The notes under the pieces: model-generated
Seen by the model: the letters and a program-made list of their open reading frames with translations, nothing else
The model's database searches: none
What the model was told of the DNA's origin: nothing
DNA from: Phytophthora colocasiae
Lineage: Eukaryota; Oomycota; Peronosporomycetes; Peronosporales; Peronosporaceae
Reading direction: 5' to 3'
DNA length: 64,000 nucleotides
NCBI GenBank assembly: GCA_018806915.1
Contig: JAGKQI010000024.1
Coordinates: 248,001-312,000, forward strand
Translations under genes and position numbers: made by a program
In this document: one piece after another, positions 1 through 10,830 of the stretch
Numbering within the stretch: the stretch's first letter is position 1
Layout of the letters: each line of letters starts with the position of its first letter

Positions 1-29
1 CAACGTGTGGGCAAAGCTCACGTAACCCC

Positions 30-431
30 TGTGGGGCGGCACGTACTCCGCCGAGTGAAGCCGGTCATGGACCGTCACTGGATGCCGATGGCATCGGGCC
101 TTACCAGGCCGTGAACTGTGGGGCAGCACGTACTCCGTCGAGTGATACTGGTCGTGGACCAAGTCGATCGCTGAGTGTCTCTGACACTGGACCTGTTACG
201 GTCATTGATTGTGCAGCGGCACGTACTCCGCTGAGCGGCATCGGTCGTCGACCGAGTGGATCGCAGAGTGTCACTGACACGGGGCCTGAAGGGGCCGAAA
301 CCTGTGCGGCGGCACGTACTCCGTCTAGTGACGTCGGCGGTAGACCGAGTCAGTTACTGAGTGTCACTGACACTGGGCCGGGCAAGGCCATAACCTGTGC
401 GGCGACACGTACTCCGTCGAGTGGACGTTCG
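30..431 (+). repeat. Coding minisatellite in the A1 protease-RT linker (five 93-bp units)
   Basis: Units start at 30, 117, 210, 303 and 396 with Cys-(Gly/Ala)-Ala-(Ala/Thr)-Arg-Thr-Pro and run 29-31 residues; the fifth is partial. Each carries a Gly-Arg/His-x-Pro-Ser block and usually an Asp-Thr-Gly-Pro block. A2, A3 and A4 have only three units at the same place, so copy number varies while the frame is kept. Confidence 0.85.
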
Positions 432-1521
432 TCGGCTAGGCGACGACGTCGTAAGGCCCTATGGGCGAGACGCTCTGCGTCTGAGTCGTCCGTGACGTCA
501 AGTGTCAACGCACGGGAGGGATGTGGGCAGCTATACACTCTGGTTGATGGAGTGGACGTCAGTGCCGAAGGCAGCGTCCTGCTGGACGACTTGCCAAGTG
601 TTGACAAGCTCCTTGAGCTAGAGGAGATGTCGTTCGCCGACTTTGGCGGTGCCTTCAAGGCTGGCGAACTCGCCGAGGTAGTCATCGTTCGACCTGAAGA
701 GGAGTTAAACTCATCGTCCCTCGTTGACGAGTCCGTCTTGGCCGAAGTCAAGAAGGCGTTGAACGCCAGGAGTGGATCGGAGATCCTCAAGAATCCCTCG
801 GATCCCTTCTACTCCTTGCTGAAGGAATATGGAGACGTTGTCTCAAAGGAACCACCGAGTGGCCTGCCTCCTGACCGAGGCGTTCGTCACGAGATCGACT
901 TAGTTCCCGGAACTAAATACTGCGTGACCCGGCAGTGGCCTCTTCCTAAAGAGCAATGCGACGTCATTGACGCCTTCTTCCGTGCGAAGCACGCGGCGGG
1001 TCTCGTGCGCGAGAGCAAGTCTCCGCACTCCGCGCCAACGTTCTGTGTCAGAAAGCCGAATGGCAAGTGGCGTATCGTTCACGCTTTTAACAAGCTCAAC
1101 GCTGCCACGATTCCGGCGCAGACGCCGATTCCTAGGAAGGATGTTCTTCAGAACAACATGGTGGGTTGCACTATGTACAGTGCGCTCGACTTAGTCGATG
1201 GGTACTATCAGCTCCTCATGCGAGCCAGTGATATTCCGCGTACAGCGGTGAGCACTCCGAGCGGTATGCTCTGGGAGTGGCTCGTCATGCCCCAAGGGCT
1301 CTCGAATGCGCCTGCAACGTTCAATCGTCTAGTGACGCAGTTGTTCAGGCCCCTACGGGCATTCGCACAGACGTACTTTGACGACGTGTTCGTCCACAGC
1401 CAGGCCGAACACGTCAAGACTGACGTCGAGGTGCACGTGGAACACGTGAGAGCTGTGCTCGAGTGCATGCGCACGAACAAACTGTACGCCAACGCAGACA
1501 AGTGCGTCTTTGGCGCGGAAG

Positions 1522-1525
1522 AAAT
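1522..1525. repeat. Target-site duplication AAAT, left of B1
   Basis: The uninterrupted family A sequence (A2 minus strand near 19572) has a single copy where A1 has AAAT at 1522-1525 and again at 13951-13954. Confidence 0.9.
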
Positions 1526-2912
1526 TGTGGTGAAGCGCGAATAAGAAATCCGAGAAAAGGCAACGTCAAGCCCAGAGAGAGTCGGATCAAGCGACAGGGG
1601 CCTCTGGCGAAGCAAGATGTCAGTTGATGACCCCAGATTGCGCGAACGATGGCTGACGAATGGATCCAGATCGATGTTCGTCTGGATCTCGCCAGCGATG
1701 AATGGATGGCGTCTTGGTCGAGTGAGACTAAGTGATTGGAGAACCCGCCGTGCGGTCCCGCGTGGCGGCTCAGGGTCGGAGGAGAAAAGGGCGCCTTGCC
1801 TGAGGTCGCATGAGAAGGAGATCAAGGCAGCAGAGGGTCGGGACCGGTGCGATCTATGGTGGGCCGGTGACAACATAACCGTGAGATGCTGCCGAGGGGA
1901 CCTGATGGCAGTGTTAGTCGCATGGGGAGTGGTGATCAAGTCCGGGAAGCTCAAGACCTGGAATGTCGACGACACAGGCACGCGAGATCAAGTATGAAGG
2001 CTGCTGATCGAGATCATTGTTCAAGACGGTGGACCAAGATCGACGATCGAGATGGTTGATCGAGATCGACAGATCGACAGATCGGCAGATCGGCTGATTG
2101 CCAGATCGGCTGATCGAGATCGGCAGATCGACAGATCGACAGATCGCCAGATCGGCAGATCGAGATCGCGATCAGGGGTTAGGTGAGATCGAGATCGAAG
2201 ATCGGAGGGGCAGCTGTGTAGCCGGATGTCAGGTAATCGTAGGATAGCAGATGAGGATGGGACTAGTAGACATAGGAATAACCATAAACAGAATCGAATT
2301 TGCTCTGGACCTCACAAGTGCCTTCATCCAAGACTGGAACCGGGAATTACATTGGCCTACCAGCATCAAGAAGGTAAGGAGAAGAGATCTAGCATAGAGG
2401 TTAATTCTGGATAATACATTGGCCAGTTTTACCCTATCTAGTGATCTATCCTTTACGTGCGAACTACGGATCGGAAGGAATTGGCTGCTTGGCCTGACGA
2501 TCTCGTCGACTCTCAACCCATCAAGACACCCGCTATAGGAAGCGGCAAGCATCGTAAAGGAAGGGACCAGATCCCCAACATTGGACCTTTGGAAGACCTA
2601 GATCGAAGATCAGGCGACCGGATCAAGGCTCGAGTATTCGCCTGTGACCCGGATCAACCCCATCGAGGTAGAGTGAAGTATTCCCACGCTATCTCACACC
2701 CCCTACGTCACCCAAGACATTCTTCTCGTCCCAAGACATCTTCAGAAGTCACCTGGAAGAGCGTAACCCGCCTACCGACGGGTACACAAGGTGAACACTA
2801 CACGCAGCAAGATCACGGATCATCGGGGGACCCCTCCGTTAGTCGGTGTCTGGGCGCAAGTGGCGATCGCGATCGGCCTCAACCAGATTTTGGCCAGATC
2901 CGCTCCACCACA
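1526..2912 (+). repeat. B1 5' LTR (1387 bp)
   Basis: It starts TGTGGTGAAG and ends CTCCACCACA; the PBS follows after one base. The B2 LTR (55896-57404, reversed) is the same sequence but 1509 bp, with an extra 191-bp segment and a shorter GATC-rich tract. An open frame on the plus strand across its end (from 2457) is not treated as a gene. Confidence 0.92.
2057..2176. repeat. GATC-rich short tandem repeat inside the B1 LTR
   Basis: About 120 bp of imperfect 8-10-bp units around CAGATCG and GAGATCG. The B2 LTR has a shorter version near 56826-56880, so the tract is length-variable. Confidence 0.8.
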
Positions 2913-3335
2913 ATGGTGCGCGTGCCCGGATCTTCTGGTGACTTCGGATATCACCGTGAGTCCCAAGAAGATGTCAAGATTAAAGAAGAACAAGGGGAAG
3001 AAGTGCCTACGAATGTTGGATCGACGGAGGCACCGCTGAAAACGGAAAGATCCACAGATCAGCAGAGTTCTGGGAGGATCTCTACTGACAGGCACGAGGC
3101 AGACCTGGATCGCAATCCAGATCTTGAAGAAAAACCTTGAATTCCTCCCAAGGCCCCTTCGAGGGCCACCGCGGATCTCGATGAGAATCGAGATCCGCAC
3201 ACGAGCGATAAGGAATCAGCAAAGCTGAAACCTAATCTGCTCACCAAGTCCACTGTTGCCTCAAGATCGACCAAGAAAAAGAAGATCAAGAGCACCCGGA
3301 CGAAACTGAAAGCTCCAGACTCAGAGCCAGAAGAT
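2913..3335 (+). other. B1 leader, possible N-terminal extension of gag
   Basis: This 423-bp stretch before the gag ATG is in the gag frame. It starts with ATG at 2913 on the PBS and contains one stop, TGA at 3138-3140. The translation is highly charged, with a Lys-rich block before 3335 that resembles a gag matrix-like N-terminus. Either gag starts at 2913 in an intact copy and this one carries a nonsense mutation, or this is an untranslated leader. No second copy of the region is in the window to decide. Confidence 0.45.
2914..2931 (+). promoter_or_regulatory. B1 primer-binding site (PBS)
   Basis: TGGTGCGCGTGCCCGGAT lies one base after the LTR end. Its complement ends ...CCGGG-CACGCGC-A-CCA, which splits as a tRNA T-stem strand, a 7-nt acceptor strand, a discriminator base and CCA. 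I cannot name the tRNA. An ATG at 2913 overlaps it. Confidence 0.75.
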
Positions 3336-5237
3336 ATGATTAGCCCAGGATCGACGATTACCAAGGACGCGATCGAGCAGGCCTACTACAGGAAGATGCT
3401 AAGCGAGACCTTGCTTAACGATCCCGTTCTTACGATCATACAAGTCCGCCAGATCGGTAACCTCACCGCCCCAGTGTCGAAACCCCGGACTAGCTCGGAC
3501 CGCCTGAACGCGGTGAAGATTCTACTTGATCTGCTCCAAGAGGCTGGTTTAGTGGCTGGAGAATTCGACCCGAACTCTCTATTTGATCTGGAACTGGAAG
3601 CGATTCAATCTGCGACCCATGACCTATTCAACTCTCTCAAAGTCTTGGTCGGCGAACGCCCACTGACGCCCGATCTAGGTTATCAGACTGGATCGTCATG
3701 CTACGCGTCAGCGACTTCGGAACCAGATTCCGACAGCCCGAGAAGGCTGCAACGCATGTCGCTGGGCCCCTCCGGTGCCAAATTCCTGAAATCGCGTATG
3801 AAGAAACAAGATACACGATCGGTGACCACGAAACTGGAGGCTAAGACACCTGATCAGCAAAAACATCGCCGGATCCGGACAGACCAGACCGCGCCGACGA
3901 CTAATTCCACTGGATCGAGCAACAAGTTGGACGACTACTTTCAAATGGCGATGGATCGTTTCTTAAAAGAACGGAATCTCGCGACACCCCGATCGCCGAT
4001 AAAAGGGGAGTTGGATGTTGAGATGGAGTCCGTTACGGCCTCGGATCCGGATGCATGGGAATACGATCCAGACGACATGGGCATACCAAGTTCCGGTGGA
4101 CAGACGTCGAGCCGAGCAGCGATCGCATCCGCGGCGATCGGTCAAGGGGGATCGTCGATGATCCAGCGGGTCCGGATCTCAGCGATCTCGGATCTGAAAG
4201 ATTTTGCGGGTAAAGATCTGGACGAAGATCGCGCTCGGGCCTGGATCAGTAAAGTCAAGTCAGCATTTCAGCGCGATCAGGCTACGGAAGAAGAAAAATG
4301 CCTCACATTTGCAGATCTGATGGTGGGACCGGCAAAGAACTGGTACAGGCAGCTCAGTCGAACGACGAAAACCAAGTGGGTGGATCTGTTGGACAGTTTC
4401 CAGACCCAATATTGTGGGTTGGGTATGTCGGTCACGTGGCAATACTATCACGCTCGCAAGCGATCGGAAGAAACTCCCCTTGACTATCTCTACCGGCTCA
4501 ACGTGGCGGCTTTACGTGCTAGACTGAAGATCAAGGATGGGAGCCCTAAGGCCCGCCGGGAACATGTAGACCACTATATCGAGACATTGGGAGATCCGGA
4601 GTTAGCTGATCGGCTGACCCTACTCCGGCTGAATGACGTCGATGAACTTGAGGAGGTACTTCGTGCCCGGGAACGGGCGAAAAGCAGACAGCGTAAATCT
4701 GCGTTCGGATCGAAGTACAGACAAAAGGCACCGGCCAGTGCCCCGGCGGCACCCACCCGAGCGGTGGTACGGGCGATCCAAACCCAAGATCCGAGCTCGG
4801 AATCAGAGGAAATATCCGGATCGGACGGATCCGATTCTGAAGGCGATCTCCGGAGGATATATCTTGCCGCGTCAGAGGACAAGCAGATCGGCACTTGGGG
4901 CGTTCCCCACCAACAGGATCAGTCGCGATCGCAGGTGAACGCGCAAGATCGAGGCCGGATCGCGGATCGCAGGGGTACGTCAGACCAAGGTCGCTGTTCA
5001 CACTGTGGATCGCGGAAGCATACGGATCTGGACTGCTGGAGACGTCTAACCTGTGAAAAGTGCGGGAAGAGGGGTCACCCAACGGATCGCTGTCTGTATA
5101 CCTGCCGTGGTTGTGGGGAGATCCATGAAGCTGGAGAATGCCCCATGGAAGAATTCTACAACCAGATCCGCAAGTGGTACGACCCGACCCGACATGCCGG
5201 ATTGTTCCCCGAGAAGGTGGAAAAGATGTTAAACTAG
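3336..5237 (+). CDS. gag: B1 gag (capsid and nucleocapsid)
   Basis: 633 codons from ATG 3336. Gag forms the virus-like particle and packages element RNA. The first ~270 residues are polar linker sequence. The capsid-like retrotransposon gag region follows (residues ~280-450, ARAWISKVKSAF through LEEVLRARERAKSR), then a Ser/Asp/Glu-rich spacer. Near the C-terminus are three zinc knuckles: CSHCGSRKHTDLDC and CEKCGKRGHPTDRC (both CX2CX4HX4C) and CRGCGEIHEAGEC (CX2CX3HX4C). The frame is intact. It overlaps the -1 frame of pol by 100 nt and ends in a candidate frameshift site. An upstream in-frame extension is possible. Confidence 0.9.
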   Translation: MISPGSTITKDAIEQAYYRKMLSETLLNDPVLTIIQVRQIGNLTAPVSKPRTSSDRLNAVKILLDLLQEAGLVAGEFDPNSLFDLELEAIQSATHDLFNSLKVLVGERPLTPDLGYQTGSSCYASATSEPDSDSPRRLQRMSLGPSGAKFLKSRMKKQDTRSVTTKLEAKTPDQQKHRRIRTDQTAPTTNSTGSSNKLDDYFQMAMDRFLKERNLATPRSPIKGELDVEMESVTASDPDAWEYDPDDMGIPSSGGQTSSRAAIASAAIGQGGSSMIQRVRISAISDLKDFAGKDLDEDRARAWISKVKSAFQRDQATEEEKCLTFADLMVGPAKNWYRQLSRTTKTKWVDLLDSFQTQYCGLGMSVTWQYYHARKRSEETPLDYLYRLNVAALRARLKIKDGSPKARREHVDHYIETLGDPELADRLTLLRLNDVDELEEVLRARERAKSRQRKSAFGSKYRQKAPASAPAAPTRAVVRAIQTQDPSSESEEISGSDGSDSEGDLRRIYLAASEDKQIGTWGVPHQQDQSRSQVNAQDRGRIADRRGTSDQGRCSHCGSRKHTDLDCWRRLTCEKCGKRGHPTDRCLYTCRGCGEIHEAGECPMEEFYNQIRKWYDPTRHAGLFPEKVEKMLN

Positions 5238-8200
5238 GACGCTCGCCGGTTTGGAAACCGGTACGAGCCGAGCGTTCTGAGTACTGCATCTATGCATATG
5301 TGAACAAGAAATCGAGAGATCAAGATAGGGAGAATTCGGATCTGCGCGGTAATACATGTAAGTTGCATTCGTATACTGCTAAGATCGCGAGTCTTCCCCG
5401 GATCGATGAGTTCTCTCGATCTGGTGCGGAAGTGGCTCTGGATCTCAAGGAAGGAGAGTCCAGGGGGTATTGGAAATACCACGCACCCGGAAAATGGTTC
5501 CGCCAAGCCAAGATCTCAGGCAAGATCAATCACGAAAGAGCGATCTTGCTCCTGGACACTGGCGCCGAGGTATCCATCTTGGATACCACCTTTGCTCGTA
5601 AGGTTGGGTGCCACTTTGACACTAGTCAGAGACAGGAGTGTGTTGGGATCGGTGATAATGTGTACACCACCGAGGGAAGAACGAGGATCAAGATCACGCT
5701 TGCGGGATACTTGGTATACTTTTTCGATATTTGGATCGGGGATCTATCCGGGCAAGATGCGATCCTGGGTATGGATTTCATGATCCCGGCTGGGGTCCGG
5801 ATGGATCTTGCGAAGGGATCGATGTGCTTACCTAATGAAGTGGGGATCCCACTTAGTGGTCGCAAGAGATTATACGGGGAGAAGGTAAGATCGGTAAAAT
5901 TGGAGGAAGATCTACATATCCCAGTTGGGGCATCCGAAGAGACCGCGCCGAGAGTGAAATTATCGGCTACGGAGAAATTGTGGGTGACCAGAGGCGACCG
6001 ATGGGTACCTACTGTGGTAGATGGACCCGGTCGAACTCGGTACTTAGTGATCACGAATTTGAGCGAGAAGATTTTACGACTGGATCACAGATTACATGTT
6101 GGAATGGTACTTGATCAGGAAAAAGTGCCTCGATTCCCCGGGTTTGTGTCGATCGGATCCCGACGTTACATGGAGTGGCAGAATCTAGCTCTAGAAGCGA
6201 CTGTGGACGCAAGACCAGAACCCCAGGAATCCGTGGAGATTCCCTTACCGTCGGTCGAACGGCCGATCTACGTTACGCCGCGATCCATACCCCGCCGAGG
6301 CGGGGCAACCAGGACCGATCCTGATCCTGCACCAATATCGACATTGGAATCGCGATCACCAACCGATACGGCCGAAGTCAAGGTCGCATTCATCGATCCC
6401 CAACCGGATCCCATGGATACCCCACCGATCACGATCAGTTCCGACAAGGCCCCGAGTGGCGAAGCTGGGGGCGGTGAGACTGAGACGAATGAGAGCTTGC
6501 CAGATCAGGCCCCAGATCGGACAGATCGGACATGTGAAGAAGAAATCGAGGTAAAAACAGAAAAACCAGATTTTCAAATCGAGATCCAACATGTATCCGA
6601 CGCTGACGCCGGCCCCACGGTTGAAAACACCCCGATCCTGACGGCCAAGGACGATAGACTCCGTGATCCATCAACGAACGAACCCGATCCGACATCTCCG
6701 GAAGGGATCGAGAACGCCGATCCGACCCACTTACACGAAAGTGGCGATTTTTCGGCCGAAGATCTAGCCGATAATCTCGCAGTAGTACCGGAGATCCAGA
6801 TCTCCACCACCGAAGAAGTCAGGATTGAAGATCTGCAAGTAGGGAATCCGGGATCGGCTACCCCGGAGGAGATCGAGAAACTTCGACAGATTATTTGGAA
6901 GAAGCGACATCTCCTGATCGGAAAGGGAAACGCACTCCCCCCAGCGGCCAAGGGTGTTATATGCGATATCGACGTGGGTGATGCAAAACCGATCGCACAA
7001 CGAGTCCGAAAGGTGGCGCCACAGTTCCGCGAGAAAGTATCGGATCTCATCAAAGGCCTCCTAGCTGCCAAGATCATTCGGCCATCGACATCGCCATGGG
7101 CATCTCCGATCGTGGTGATCATCAAGAAGAACGGTGTAGACATCCGACTATGTATCGATTATCGGCTGGTGAACGGTCTCACGAGGCTGATGATCTACCC
7201 AATGCCTCTGATCAATGACCTGTTAGAAGATCTTGACAAGGTTCTGTGGTACTGTTCATTAGACATGGCGAGTGGATTCTGGGTCGTATCAATGACCGAT
7301 CGAGCTCGCGCGATCTCAGCTTTCATCACCCCGTTCGGCCTCTTCGAGTGGAATCGCATGCCGTTCGGGCTGATGAACGCCCCTCAGATCTATCAACGTC
7401 TTGTGGACAATGCCCTATATGGATTTTTGAAGATCTCCCAGTCCGGAGATGTGGAAGGCTCTGCGGATGTGTTCGAATCAGGAATCCCGGAAGATCCCGG
7501 TCGTCCGTCGGTGCTAGGTCGGAGATCATACATCGACGATATCTTGATCACGGCTGGATCATGGGATCAAATGTGCGATCGGGTGGAAGACCTATTGGAG
7601 GCCTGTGATAAGTGGAATCTCTCGATCAGTGTGGCAAAGAGCTTCTGGGGCATGGATAAAGTGGAATATCTCGGACACAAAGTGTCGATCGATGGATTGG
7701 AGGCAAACCCGAAGGACCTGAAGTCTCTGACGGATCTACCATTCCCTGGATCACTCCGATCCATGCAATCGTTCCTTGGAAGTTTGAATTACTATAGTCG
7801 GTTCATCGAGGATTATGCGATCTATGCATCGGTCCTATATGAACTACGTGAGGTGGAGTTCGCAGAACTGAAGAAGCGACCAGATCTACGAAAGATCATG
7901 GATAGCATGGACCTGATCACTCAAGATCCCGTCGCGCTTAAGTCGGATCGGGATAGATCACTAGATATCCCGACTCAAAGAAGCGATAGTACACCGGATC
8001 CTGACTTGGGGGCGATGTCTTCACCCTGTTCAAGCGAGGTCGGAGCCGACCTGGGCCTGAAGACTGGTGACGAGAGGTGGGGTAGGGCACACAGGGCGTT
8101 TACAGCCTTGAAGACCAAGATCGCGTCGACCCCGATCCTTCGTCACTTCGACACGACGAAGTTACCCGTGGTGATCGTGTACGCTAGTGACTGGGCGATT

Positions 8201-8974
8201 TCCGCCGCACTAATGCAGGAACACGACCAGATCTACCACCCGGTCGCGTTTGCCAGCCGAACCTTGAAGACCAACGAGCTGAATTATAATGTTGCCGAAA
8301 AGGAGGTGTTGGCTCTACTTCGGATCTTGGATCTACACTACACCTTGTTGGTGGGACGTCGGATCAAGGTCCTAACCCGACACTCAACGCTTGCCTGGCT
8401 GTTCAAGTCTGCCGGCCTCCAAGGACGTCTGGGACAATGGTCTGCTCTTCTGTCCCCGTGGACACTCGAGATCACGAAGTGTACGAAGGGAGAGGATGAA
8501 ATACTGGGGGCGATCGCAGCTAACATAACGCCCAGATCGGAGATCGACAAAGCTCTTATCGCGATCGCGCCACGAAAGGAGCCAAAACGTCGGATCCAGA
8601 TGCCAATCCCCACCGTAGACCCAGATGAGGAGTTGTGGGTTATAAGTTTCGACAGATCGGCACGCGTGAAACGAGGAGGAGGCGCTTTCAGCGCGATCGT
8701 GTGGAGTTTACCAGAGTGGAAAGTGATCAAGGCTAGATCGGATTATGCTGAAAGTCTTACTGTCAATGAAGCGGAATACCGTGGACTCTTGCTAGGTCTT
8801 GGCATGATCGCACAGTTAGAACGCCGCCGTTTGGTCGTTTGTGGCGATTCGAATCTGGTGATCCGACAAGTCCGGGGCGAGATCGACTGCAAGGCGCCAG
8901 GATTGACGTTACTGAAACAGAAGGTGCTGGATCACTTGCGGAATTGGGGAGATCTTGGAGGCTGGTCCATGTGA
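5138..8974 (+). pseudogene. pol: B1 pol part 1: protease, RT, degenerate RNase H, start of second RNase H
   Basis: The frame is open for 1278 codons, entered by -1 frameshift near 5234 rather than at ATG 5138. The aspartic protease has DTGAEVSIL (Asp at 5555) and the partner ILGMDF near 5763. An acidic linker follows to about 6850, then RT with YIDDILI (Asp pair at 7535-7540). The Ty3-type RNase H has YASDW in place of DAS and TRHS in place of TDHS, so two catalytic Asp are missing; B2 has the same changes. A second RNase H begins near 8635 with ISFDRS (B2: DGS), VNEAEYRGLL and VVCGDSNLVIR. The frame breaks at about 8955, where B1 has two extra bases relative to B2. Confidence 0.88.
5228..5277 (+). 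promoter_or_regulatory. Candidate -1 frameshift signal between B1 gag and pol
   Basis: G TTA AAC in the gag frame (5228-5234) directly precedes the gag stop TAG. Three bases later a stem pairs 5238-5245 with 5269-5276. Stacked on it is a 6-bp hairpin CCGGTT-TGGA-AACCGG (5246-5261). GTTAAAC is the heptamer known from equine arteritis virus. Pol lies in the -1 frame, as required. The 3-nt spacer is short. No second copy is visible for comparison. Confidence 0.55.
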
Positions 8975-9264
8975 AGAGAGACTGGAATGGGAGCGCAGAT
9001 AGCTTGGCGAGTGCCGCACTGCAGCGAGGAAGCGGGATCGAGGTCCACGATGAGGCAGATCGGTGCGATCTGATCACCCTAAATCGGCTTGATGAGGTGT
9101 TGGCCCCTCGAGTTGAAGATCGAACTGCACAAGTGTCGGCAGTAGCCACGCGTGCAGCCCGAGCGCGACCTGGTGCCGCTGTCCTGCGAGAGGAACTGAT
9201 CCGGGAGATGCGGATTGATCGGATCAGGCGAGCCCAGGACGAGAGGTCTGGATCGCCGGACTAA
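8962..9264 (+). pseudogene. B1 pol part 2: end of second RNase H
   Basis: This continues pol in another frame after the 2-base difference near 8955. It starts LVHVKRDWNGSADSLAS, which supplies the last catalytic Asp of the archaeal-type RNase H (DEDD set: ISFD, NEAE, CGDS, SADS). A one-base loss at about 9245 relative to B2 ends it at 9264. Confidence 0.8.
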
Positions 9265-10370
9265 AGAGGTACCTGGCTGGGCAGATCGCGGATCTTACTC
9301 GAGCCGAATCTGTATCCTACGCCAAGATCGCCTCCGAGTACGAGGTAGATGAACAAGATCTGCTGTTTTACTGCCCACCAGGGCCGAGATCAAGTGGTGA
9401 TCGCGACCGCCTGATGAGACTTGTAGTTCCAGAAACGCTACAGCAGGATGTCCTCCACCACTACCATACGACTCTGGAAGGGGGACATCAGGGGATCGGA
9501 CGTACTTATCAGCGGATCCGAGATCATTTCCATTGGAGGGGATTATATCGGAGCGTGCAGCGATACGTAGGCGAGTGTGTAGACTGTGAGACTGGAAAAG
9601 GGAGGCCCACGATCCGGGGCGAGTCGCCAGGGAATCTGCAAGCAACATACCCGTTCCAGATCATAGCGATGGATCACATACCCTCCCTGCCCAGATCTAA
9701 CAAAGGCAACACCGAACTACTGATCTGGGTCGATCTGTTCACGGGATATGTGATCGCGAAGGCCAGTTCCTCCCGATCGGCCCAGACCGTCGCAGAATTC
9801 TATGAAGAATGCGTGTTCCGCAGATTTGGTGCTAGCGAGATGATCAGGCACGATCGAGAACCGGGTTTCATGTCCGACTTCTTCAGATCGTTCAATAAGA
9901 TCCTGGGGCAGCGACAACGGGCGACGATGGCCTACCGGCCACAAGCCAACGGGACTGCGGAACGGATGGTGCAAACGGCGACTAGGGCGATCAAGATGTA
10001 TGTTCAAGATCTCGATCAGAAGGACTGGGATGAATACGCGGAGAGACTGACGTTCGCCATTAACACGGCTCACGATCGGGCTCGGGGAGATACCCCTCAT
10101 TACCTGGTACATGGATGGGATCCGAGATCGACGTTGGAGGCAACGATCCCAATCGGATCGACCAGACGCCACGATCGCGATCCAAGACGGTGGAGATATC
10201 GGGTTCAGAGATACTACCAGCAGTCGCGAGAACAGGTCAACGCTAGACTACGAGAGGCGATTGCAGATCGAGCCGATCGGCACAATGAGGATGTCGATCC
10301 GCATCAGATCGAAGCTGGATCACGAGTTTGGCTATACCTAGATCGTGTGAAGGAAGAGGTATGCACGTAA
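9246..10370 (+). pseudogene. B1 pol part 3: integrase zinc-binding and catalytic domains
   Basis: It starts EVWIAGLKRYL in the frame that B2 reads continuously from its second RNase H. The HHCC zinc domain is HHYHTTLEGGHQG...CVDCETGKG (about 9430-9600). The DDE core follows: AMDHIPSLP, RHDREPGF and NGTAERM. The enzyme inserts element DNA into chromosomes. The C-terminal stretch to RVWLYLDRVKE is in the correct frame here, unlike in B2. One inserted base near 10357 (GAAGAGG against GAAGGG in B2) causes the stop at 10370. Confidence 0.85.
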
Positions 10371-10830
10371 ACTCGCTCACCTTTGGCACGGCCCGTTCCG
10401 TGTTGCAGAGAAGCTCAACGAATTCACGATCAAGCTGGAGATCGCGGGATCTGATTATCATATCTTCCCAGTGGTCCATGTTTCTAAGCTAAAGCTGGTG
10501 CGGAATTTTCCGGATCGACCGCGGATCGAGTTGACTGTGGATGAAGCAGATCGGCTAGATTTCGATGAGATCCTCCTTCCGGAGGACAGTTGGGTCCCAG
10601 ATCTGGATGCCGACGAGTACGAGGTCGAACGGATCTCGGACATGCGAAGTGGGAAACGGACTCGCTACGGCCGGATCTATCGTGAATTCCTGGTGCACTG
10701 GGTCGGTTATGATGAACCAACTTGGGTCGACGAAGCTGATCTTAACTGTGGAGCCATACTGAGCGCGTTCCTACGTGATCATGCTAACCGAAATCGGTTT
10801 GGCGTGATGCAGTCGCACGAAGAGGTGTAG
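10371..10830 (+). pseudogene. B1 pol part 4: integrase tail and chromodomain
   Basis: After the last frameshift the frame resumes with KLAHLWHGPFRV (GPY/F-like module), VVHVSKLKLVRNF and then a chromodomain around 10620-10790: YEVERI, REFLVHWVGY, PTWVDEADL. Chromodomains on integrases are known to steer insertion to marked chromatin. The stop is at 10830. B2 has the same domain. Confidence 0.8.

Larger units (their letters stand above)
3..1525 (+). pseudogene. A1 pol part 1: protease-RT linker and most of reverse transcriptase, cut by B1
   Basis: The frame is open from the window edge with no stop before the insertion point. The first ~145 codons are the linker, with a tandem repeat followed by an Arg-rich stretch near 430-460. 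The RT follows from about 880: KYCVTRQWPLP, then SPHSAPTFCVRKPNGKWRIV, then the palm with the catalytic YFDDVFVHS (Tyr codon at 1374, the Asp pair at 1380-1385). Family RTs of this type copy element RNA into DNA in cytoplasmic particles. The frame ends at KCVFGAEEI, where B1 entered; the last codons before the stop at 1544 come from the B1 LTR. It resumes at 13951. No inactivating mutation other than the insertion is visible here. Confidence 0.9.

Noticed and set aside
1617..1997. Open frames inside the B LTRs (1617-1997, 2457-3140, 13494-13880, 55966-56352, 56933-57313)
   Set aside because: They lie in LTR sequence, have skewed low-complexity composition from GATC-rich DNA and no domain. The only exception considered is the stretch from 2913 that leads into gag.
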